Below, one piece after another: positions 5,228 to 10,148 of a stretch of 10,148 nucleotides of DNA. The stretch's first letter is position 1. Each line of letters starts with the position of its first letter. The position numbers and the translations under genes were made by a program. The notes beneath the pieces are model-generated. The model saw nothing but the letters and a program-made list of their open reading frames with translations, was not told the DNA's origin and did no database searches. The stretch comes from Clostridiales bacterium (lineage in GTDB: Bacteria > Bacillota > Clostridia > Christensenellales > Aristaeellaceae): assembly GCA_019409045.1 (NCBI GenBank), contig DXVG01000038.1:1-10148 (forward strand), given 5' to 3'.

Positions 5228-6673
5228 ATGCAGGTTCGCACACGCTTCGCGCCCAGTCCCACGGGGTATCTGCACCTGGGCGGATTGCGCACGGCGCTCT
5301 ATACCTATCTGTTCGCCCGCCGCGAGGGGGGCAAGTTCATACTGCGCATCGAGGACACCGATCAGGAGCGCGAGGTGCCCGGCGCGGTGGAAAAGATATA
5401 CGCCTCGCTGGCCGCGGCCGGCCTTTCCTACGACGAGGGCCCGGACGTGGGCGGCGAATACGGCCCCTACATCCAGACGCAGCGGCGCGACCTCTACCTG
5501 CCCTACGCGCAGGAGCTGGTCAAGCGCGGCGGCGCGTATTACTGCTTCTGCACAAAGGAGCGGCTCGACGAGGCGCGCGCGCAGGCGGAGAAGGAGGGCA
5601 AGACCTTCAAATACGACAAGCACTGCCTGCACCTCTCCCCCGAGGAGATCGAGCGCCGCATCGCCGCGGGCGAGCCGTATGTCATCCGCCAGAACGTGCC
5701 CACCGAGGGCAAGGCGGGCTTTGACGATCTGCTCTATGGGCATGTGGAGGTGGACTGCTCGACGCTGGACGACAATGTGCTGATCAAGGCCGACGGCCTG
5801 CCCACCTACAACTTCGCCAACGTGGTAGACGATCACCTGATGGCCATAACCCACGTCATGCGCGGCACGGAGTACCTCTCCAGCGCCCCGAAGTACAACC
5901 TGCTCTACGAGGCCTTCGGCTGGACGCCGCCGACCTACATCCACCTGCCCGTGGTCATGCGCGACGCCACGCGCAAGCTCTCCAAGCGCTACGGCGACCC
6001 CTCCTTCGAGGACCTGCTGGAGATGGGCTACCTCAAGGACGCCATCGTAAACTTCATCGCCCTGCTTGGCTGGAGCCCGCGCAGCGAGCGAGAGTTCTTC
6101 ACCCTCAAGGAGCTGGAGGAGTGCTTCGACGTCGAGGGGCTGAACAAGTCGCCCTCCATATTCGACATGGACAAGCTGACCTGGTTCAACGCCGAGTACA
6201 TGCGCAAGCTGCCCTTCGAGGAGTTTTACGAGCTGGCAAAGCCGTGGATGGAGAAGGCGCTGGGCGTGGACAGGTTCGACCTGCGCCGCCTGGCGGAGCT
6301 TTTGCAGGCGCGCACGGAGGTATTAAACCGCATCCCGGAGATGATCGACTTCCTCGCCGAGATGCCGGCGTTTTCCAGCGACCTCTACACCCACAAGAAG
6401 ATGAAGACCAACCCCGAGATCGCCAGGGAGGCGCTTAAGGCGGTCCGGCCAGTGCTCGAGGGCGTGCAGGACTGGACCGAGCAGGCGCTGCACGACGCGG
6501 TGATGGCCGCGGTGCCCCAGACCGGCATGAAGAACGGCCAGGTGCTCTGGCCGCTGCGCATCGCCATATCGGGCAAGGCCTCCACGCCCGGCGGCGCGTT
6601 TGAGATCGCGTATCTTCTGGGGCGGGAGGAAACGCTGCGCAGGCTGGACGCATCCATGAAGGAGCTTGCATGA
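5228..6673 (+). CDS. gltX: Glutamyl-tRNA synthetase
   Basis: Charges tRNA(Glu) with glutamate, using ATP, in the cytoplasm. At 481 aa it is standard length. The class I catalytic core shows the HIGH-type motif PSPTGYLHLGG (9-19), the insertion with an intact zinc set C106-x-C108-x24-C133-x-H135 (the spacing known from E. coli GluRS), GLPTYNFANVVDDHLM (190-205), and the KMSKS-type loop RKLSKR (249-254). The alpha-helical anticodon-binding domain fills about 300-481. ATG 5228 follows AAAGGAG (5213-5219) at 8 nt. It may charge only tRNA(Glu), or also tRNA(Gln) where GatCAB is used; the sequence as read does not decide this. The stop TGA overlaps the next gene's ATG (ATGA), so translation is probably coupled. 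Confidence 0.96.
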   Translation: MQVRTRFAPSPTGYLHLGGLRTALYTYLFARREGGKFILRIEDTDQEREVPGAVEKIYASLAAAGLSYDEGPDVGGEYGPYIQTQRRDLYLPYAQELVKRGGAYYCFCTKERLDEARAQAEKEGKTFKYDKHCLHLSPEEIERRIAAGEPYVIRQNVPTEGKAGFDDLLYGHVEVDCSTLDDNVLIKADGLPTYNFANVVDDHLMAITHVMRGTEYLSSAPKYNLLYEAFGWTPPTYIHLPVVMRDATRKLSKRYGDPSFEDLLEMGYLKDAIVNFIALLGWSPRSEREFFTLKELEECFDVEGLNKSPSIFDMDKLTWFNAEYMRKLPFEEFYELAKPWMEKALGVDRFDLRRLAELLQARTEVLNRIPEMIDFLAEMPAFSSDLYTHKKMKTNPEIAREALKAVRPVLEGVQDWTEQALHDAVMAAVPQTGMKNGQVLWPLRIAISGKASTPGGAFEIAYLLGREETLRRLDASMKELA

Positions 6674-7806
6674 GCATCATATATCCGGACTACGACCGCT
6701 GTATACTCTCCACGCTCTCCTCGCTCACCGGCTATTTCGGCGCGGCGCTTTCCTACCCGCCGCTCGCGGAGCTGACGCCGCTTCTGGACACGCGGCCGAG
6801 GCATGTGATGCTCCTGCTGCTCGACGGCATGGGCACGCACCCGCTTTGCCATGCGCTGGGCGAGGATTCCTACCTGCGCTCGCACCAGATCGCCACCGTG
6901 ACCAGTATCTTCCCGCCGACCACCGCCGCGGCGACCACCGCGTACTACTGCGGAAAGAGCGCGCTGGAGAGCGGTTGGCTCGGGTGGCATTTGCACATGA
7001 AGGAGTTTGCCACGGACGTGGTGGCCTTTCTGGGCAGGGCGTACTACACCGGCAAGAGCGTGGACGGGCCGTATCCGGCCGGGGAGCTGATCCCCTATGA
7101 GACGGTGTTTGACCGCCTGAAGGGCCGCTGCGAGACGCACACGCTCTACGCCTTCGACTCCTACAGCGAGCACGGCGTGGACATGCGCCACCGCGTGTCC
7201 TCGTTTGAGGACGTGGCGCGCACGCTGGAGGCGATCTCGCACGGCGACCGGCCCTCGTTCACCATCGCCTACTGGAACCAGCCGGACGCGGCCATGCACC
7301 TGCACGGCCTGGACTCGCCGGAGGCGAGGGCGCAGTTTCGCGCGCTGGACGAGCGGCTTGCGCGCCTGCACGGGCGGCTGCGCGACACGCTGCTGGTCAT
7401 CACATCCGACCACGGCATGATCGACACCACCGAGGCGGTGGACGTTGCAAGGCTGCCCGCGCTTCTGGAGCCGCTGGTGCTGCCGCCGTCCATCGAGCCG
7501 CGCGCCTCGGCGTTCTACGTCAAGCATCACCGCCGCGCGGCGTTTGAGGCGGCGTTTCGGGAGATATGCGGCGAGGACTTCCTGCTCATCCCCCGCGAGG
7601 AGGTGATCGCCTCCGGCCTGTTCGGGCGCGGCGCGCAGCATCCCAAGTTTGACGACTTCATCGGCGATTACCTGGGCGTTGCCACGGGCACGCGCTATTT
7701 CGCCTTTTCCCTGCCGGGCGCGGCGCCCACGGACAGACTGATCGGCCAGCACGCGGGGCTCACCGCGCAGGAGATGTTCGTTTCCGTGCTGGCAGATAGG
7801 ACGTGA
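6670..7806 (+). CDS. Alkaline-phosphatase-superfamily phosphodiesterase/pyrophosphatase
   Basis: A 378-aa predicted two-metal phosphoesterase of the type I phosphodiesterase/nucleotide pyrophosphatase group. All expected catalytic residues are visible: Asp52 in LLLLDGMG, the nucleophile in FPPTTAAATT (81-90, most likely Thr85), Asp206 and His210 in NQPDAAMHLHG, Asp247 and His248 in TSDHGM, and His361 in GQHAGLT. There is no signal peptide or membrane segment, so it is probably cytoplasmic, unlike the secreted NPP enzymes. The substrate is unknown; nucleotide, phospholipid head-group and phosphonate-type substrates all occur in the family. It overlaps gltX by 4 nt (ATGA) and the next gene by GTGA, so it is probably translated by coupling. 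No separate ribosome binding site is obvious. Confidence 0.88.
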   Translation: MSIIYPDYDRCILSTLSSLTGYFGAALSYPPLAELTPLLDTRPRHVMLLLLDGMGTHPLCHALGEDSYLRSHQIATVTSIFPPTTAAATTAYYCGKSALESGWLGWHLHMKEFATDVVAFLGRAYYTGKSVDGPYPAGELIPYETVFDRLKGRCETHTLYAFDSYSEHGVDMRHRVSSFEDVARTLEAISHGDRPSFTIAYWNQPDAAMHLHGLDSPEARAQFRALDERLARLHGRLRDTLLVITSDHGMIDTTEAVDVARLPALLEPLVLPPSIEPRASAFYVKHHRRAAFEAAFREICGEDFLLIPREEVIASGLFGRGAQHPKFDDFIGDYLGVATGTRYFAFSLPGAAPTDRLIGQHAGLTAQEMFVSVLADRT

Positions 7807-7808
7807 AC

Positions 7809-8516
7809 ATGAGAGATACGGGCTATTATGTACAGATGCACCTGCACACCGCCGAGTCCAGCCGCTGCGCGCGCGTGGGCGGCGCGGACATGGCGCGCGC
7901 CTGCAAGGAGGCGGGGTACGACCTGATCGTGGTGACCGATCACTTCTTCAACGCCAACACCACCGTGGCCTACGACCTTCCGTGGAAGGAGCAGGTGCGC
8001 GGCCTGTTCGCGGGCTACCGCGCGGCAAAGGCGATGGGCGACCAGATCGGCCTTTGCGTGCTCGCGGGCTGGGAGACCTACACCGACGGCCCGGAGTACC
8101 TGACCTACGGGCTGGGCGAGGAGTTCCTGCTCAAAAACCGCGACATCGCGCTGCTTCCCAAGGCGCAGTACCTGCGCCGCGTGCGCGAGGCGGGCGCGTA
8201 TGTCTCCCATGCGCATCCTTTCCGCGAGGCCAGCTACATCCCCCACTTCGATCCCGACCCCCTCGGCCTAGACGCGGTGGAGGCGTTCAACGGCCGGCAC
8301 ATGGACCCCTCGTTCGACGAAAAGGCGCGCGCGTTTGCCAAGCGCTACAAACTGCCCGGCGTGGCGGGCGCGGACGCGCACAACGCAATGCACATATACG
8401 ACGGGGCGATGCGCTTTCCCTATCCCGTGACGACGTTTGAGGAGATCTTCGGGGCCATTGCAAAGGGCGAGTACGAGATCGTGCCCCACCTGACCGACCG
8501 CGCGCTGTCGCTGTAA
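7809..8516 (+). CDS. PHP-domain metal-dependent phosphoesterase
   Basis: About 235 aa, a single PHP domain with a trinuclear metal site. Numbering from the GTG at 7803: HLHT (His13, His15), TDHFF (Asp46, His47), GWETY (Glu91), SHAHPF (His136, His138) and GADAHN (Asp191, His193). All metal-ligand motifs are intact. Stand-alone members of this size are usually annotated as phosphoesterases or histidinol-phosphatase-like proteins; the substrate is not predictable here. No other his genes are present, so HisK is not favoured. Two starts are possible: GTG 7803, overlapping the previous stop, and ATG 7809, better spaced (7 nt) from AGGA (7798-7801). I use ATG. It is last in the galM-gltX unit, ahead of the terminator at 8529-8563. 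Confidence 0.85.
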   Translation: MRDTGYYVQMHLHTAESSRCARVGGADMARACKEAGYDLIVVTDHFFNANTTVAYDLPWKEQVRGLFAGYRAAKAMGDQIGLCVLAGWETYTDGPEYLTYGLGEEFLLKNRDIALLPKAQYLRRVREAGAYVSHAHPFREASYIPHFDPDPLGLDAVEAFNGRHMDPSFDEKARAFAKRYKLPGVAGADAHNAMHIYDGAMRFPYPVTTFEEIFGAIAKGEYEIVPHLTDRALSL

Positions 8517-8528
8517 GCCGCGCCGCTG

Positions 8529-8563
8529 AAAAAAGCCGCCCCGTGCGTGACGGAGGCGGCTTT
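8529..8563. terminator. Two-sided terminator between the PHP gene and gpsA
   Basis: AAAGCCGCC (8532-8540) and GGCGGCTTT (8555-8563) are perfect 9-bp arms around a 14-nt loop. Read on the minus strand the stem ends in six T, a good gpsA terminator. On the plus strand it ends only in TTTGT, a weaker stop for the PHP gene. It serves both convergent units. Confidence 0.85.
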
Positions 8564-8582
8564 GTCGCGTCCATGCGGCTTT

Positions 8583-9590
8583 TCACATCCAGTTTTCCGG
8601 CTTGCGCTCGCGGCGCATCAGGCGCCCGACCACCTCGCGCGGCGGCGCGCCCAGGTCCACAATGGCGTGTACGCCCTCGATGATGGGCATCTGCGCGCCG
8701 TACTTCCGCCCCAGTGCCAGCGCCGCGGGCAGTGCGTTGAGGCCCTCGACCACCATGCCGACCTCCTCCACGGCCTGTTGGGGGCTGCGGCCCTGCCCGA
8801 TGAGCATGCCGCAGCGGTTGTTGCGGCTGTGCATGCTGGTGCAGGTGACCACCAGGTCCCCGAGCCCTGTCAGGCCGCTGAACGTCTCGCGGGAGCAGCC
8901 CATGGCCGCGCCGAGGCGCGCCATCTCCGCGATGCCGCGGGTGACGATGGCGGCGCGGGCGTTGTCGCCGTAGCCAAGGCCGCCTGCGATGCCCGCCGCC
9001 AGCGCGATGACGTTTTTGAGCGCCCCCGCCACCTCCACGCCGCGGATATCCTCGTTCGTGTACACGCGCAGGCAGTCGCACATAAACGCGTCCTGCACCA
9101 TCGCCGCGGCCTGCGCGTCATGGCTGGCGGAGACGATGGTGGTGGGAAGGTCGCGCGATACCTCCTCGGCGTGCGTGGGGCCGGAGAGGGCCACCAGGCG
9201 CGGCTGTTTCCCGGCGGCGGCCAGCTCCTCGCCGATGACTTCGGAGAGTGTCATGAGTGTGTCGGCCTCCATGCCCTTGGCCACGTCCACGACCACCTGT
9301 TTTTCTTCCACAAAGGGCGCGGCGGCGCGGGCGGTATCGCGCACATACACCGAAGGCACGGCAAAGACCACGATGTCCTTGCCCGCTGCGGCCGCGGCGA
9401 TCTCGCCGGTGAAGCGCACGCCCCCGGGGATGACCATGCCCGGGAGGTTGGGGTGGCGGCGCGTACTTCCCAGCGCCTCCACCTCCCGCGGGATCGCCGA
9501 CCACGCCGTGACCGCGTGGCCGTTGTTGGAAAGCAGGCGCGCAAGCGCCGTTCCCCAGGTGCCCGTTCCCAGAACGCCGATGTTTCGCAT
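8583..9590 (-). CDS. gpsA: Glycerol-3-phosphate dehydrogenase [NAD(P)+]
   Basis: Reduces dihydroxyacetone phosphate to sn-glycerol 3-phosphate with NAD(P)H, the entry step of phospholipid synthesis, in the cytoplasm. 335 aa, normal length. The N-terminal Rossmann domain begins IGVLGTGTWGTALA (4-17) with the GxGxxG loop at 8-13. VAKGME (103-108, Lys105), LSGPTHAEEV (135-144), AGALKNVIALAAG (188-200, Lys192 as the catalytic Lys), SGLTGLGDLVVTC (238-250, Asp246) and SRNNRCG (255-261) are family signatures. ATG 9590 has GGGAG (9597-9601) at 6 nt and places the Rossmann motif correctly. An in-frame ATG at 9617 lies inside the promoter and is rejected. It forms a single-gene unit convergent with the PHP gene. 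Confidence 0.96.
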   Translation of the reverse strand: MRNIGVLGTGTWGTALARLLSNNGHAVTAWSAIPREVEALGSTRRHPNLPGMVIPGGVRFTGEIAAAAAGKDIVVFAVPSVYVRDTARAAAPFVEEKQVVVDVAKGMEADTLMTLSEVIGEELAAAGKQPRLVALSGPTHAEEVSRDLPTTIVSASHDAQAAAMVQDAFMCDCLRVYTNEDIRGVEVAGALKNVIALAAGIAGGLGYGDNARAAIVTRGIAEMARLGAAMGCSRETFSGLTGLGDLVVTCTSMHSRNNRCGMLIGQGRSPQQAVEEVGMVVEGLNALPAALALGRKYGAQMPIIEGVHAIVDLGAPPREVVGRLMRRERKPENWM

Positions 9591-9615
9591 ATCGTTCTCC
9601 CGTCCGTTTTTCTCC

Positions 9616-9644
9616 ATTGTACCCCGTTCGCGGCGGAAAGGCAA
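9616..9644 (-). promoter_or_regulatory. gpsA promoter
   Basis: On the minus strand, TTGCCT (9639-9644), 17 bp, TACAAT (9616-9621). The -10 matches at 5 of 6 positions and the -35 at 4 of 6. The start near 9609 leaves a leader of about 19 nt with GGGAG. It begins only 12 bp beyond the T-tail of the upstream terminator. Confidence 0.65.
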
Positions 9645-9656
9645 GCGCAAAAGCGC

Positions 9657-9695
9657 AAAGAAAGCGCCGGACGCGATGTGTTTCGCGTCCGGCGC
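9657..9695 (-). terminator. Terminator of the PotD-like gene
   Basis: A perfect 12-bp stem (9684-9695 with 9664-9675, 5' arm GCGCCGGACGCG on the minus strand) has an 8-nt loop, then the tail TTTCTTT (9657-9663). It isolates gpsA from the upstream transport operon. Confidence 0.85.
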
Positions 9696-9709
9696 CGATT
9701 GCCTTTGTT

Positions 9710-10148
9710 TTAGCGGGCCATGCGCACTTCCATCCAGATGGACTCGTAGAGGTCCATGTAGTCGGACATGTCGCGGAAGAACTCGCAGCGGTCGACCACG
9801 TCCTGCGGCGGGTTGAGGACCTCGTTGGCGGCCTCCTCCTCGCTCATGCCGTCCACGACGGCCTGAATGGGCGTGGAGTAGTAGATGTAGTCCATGTTCA
9901 TGCGGGCGATGTCGGGGCGGCACATGAAGTCGATGAAGCACTCGGCGGCTTCCTTATTTTCGCTGGCCGCGGGGATGCACATGGCGTCCACCCAGATGTT
10001 GGAGCCCTCCTCGGGCACGCAGTAGGCCAAATCCTCGTTCTTCTCCATGGCGTAGAGTGCGTCGCCGGACCAGACCAGGCCGATGGCGGCCTCGCCGCCG
10101 ACCATCTTGTCCTTGATCTCATCGACGAGGTAGCCGGCGCACACGCCG
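9710..10148 (-). CDS. potD: Spermidine/putrescine-type ABC transporter substrate-binding protein, C-terminal part
   Basis: The 3' end of a gene entering from the right edge; about 145 codons are visible of an expected 350 or so, and the start is outside. The product resembles the C-terminal lobe of PotD/PotF-type polyamine-binding lipoproteins, which act outside the membrane and deliver substrate to a PotABC permease. Recognisable pieces are GEAAIGLVWSGDALYAMEKN, the stretch CVPEEGSNIWVDAMCIPA with the Trp-Val-Asp characteristic of the polyamine-binding cleft, and FIDFMCRPDIA followed by YYSTP. The Val codon at 10142-10144 (GTG) is internal, not a start. The gene ends in TAA with a terminator directly after it, consistent with potD as the last gene of a potABCD-like operon lying to the right (inference). 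A different solute such as thiamine or a phosphonate is less likely given the motifs. Confidence 0.85.
   Translation of the reverse strand, partial: GVCAGYLVDEIKDKMVGGEAAIGLVWSGDALYAMEKNEDLAYCVPEEGSNIWVDAMCIPAASENKEAAECFIDFMCRPDIARMNMDYIYYSTPIQAVVDGMSEEEAANEVLNPPQDVVDRCEFFRDMSDYMDLYESIWMEVRMAR

Noticed and set aside
3975..5243. 422-codon minus-strand open frame opposite galM
   Set aside because: Low-complexity Val/Ala/His/Gly translation, crossing two promoters; a shadow of galM.
8547..9713. 388-codon plus-strand open frame opposite gpsA
   Set aside because: It runs through the two-sided terminator and the gpsA promoter and shows no domain; gpsA on the other strand has all its signatures.
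9591..9941. N-terminal extension of gpsA, including the ATG at 9617
   Set aside because: The Rossmann motif must sit near residue 5-10 and a good ribosome binding site precedes ATG 9590; the extension runs back through the promoter, the terminator and antisense to the potD end.
1..10148. CRISPR array, tRNA/rRNA genes, IS ends, prophage or defence genes
   Set aside because: No regularly spaced repeats, cloverleaf or rRNA-like sequence, transposase, integrase or known defence domain could be seen on either strand; the region reads as ordinary core genome.

Overview
This window looks like a GC-rich piece of core chromosome from an anaerobic, Gram-positive-type bacterium, probably a gut Clostridia lineage such as Christensenellales or Oscillospirales. 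That placement is inference. It rests on strong AGGAGG-type ribosome binding sites, sigma-A-like TTGACA/TATAAT promoters, a TIGR03905-type TSCPD protein, a cysteine-rich ferredoxin-like protein typical of clostridia, and RNA and lipid housekeeping genes. I see no phage, IS, CRISPR, tRNA or rRNA sequence. Genes are tightly packed, and every non-coding gap is shorter than about 170 bp.

Layout. From 1 to 2170 two 23S rRNA-modification genes are transcribed divergently: an RlmI-type methyltransferase (minus) and an RluF-type pseudouridine synthase (plus). Their promoters have almost completely overlapping -35 boxes. The rluF unit ends in a strong terminator at 2122-2163, and just before it lies a promoter-like pair of hexamers that could define a very small RNA. 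From 2171 to 3950 everything is on the minus strand. A two-gene operon (TSCPD protein, then a membrane protein with an Ada-like zinc motif) is driven by a perfect consensus promoter. A separate unit for a 4Fe-4S protein has a promoter with no -35 box, but with a perfect inverted repeat centred exactly where a class II activator would bind.

From 4027 to 8563 a plus-strand unit runs galM - gltX - alkaline-phosphatase-superfamily phosphodiesterase - PHP-domain phosphoesterase. The last three genes overlap or abut (ATGA, GTGA) and are probably translationally coupled. A two-sided terminator separates this unit from gpsA (minus). To the right, gpsA follows the 3' end of a spermidine/putrescine-type (PotD-like) binding protein that continues past the window edge. 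That gene ends in its own terminator, and gpsA has its own promoter.

Most genes belong to well-known families. The parts worth a second look are regulatory: the redox-type operator before the 4Fe-4S gene, the shared -35 of rlmI/rluF, and the possible sRNA. Two poorly characterised groups also stand out: the TSCPD/membrane-protein pair and the gltX-coupled phosphoesterase pair. I found no obviously new multi-gene system such as a defence or biosynthetic cassette.
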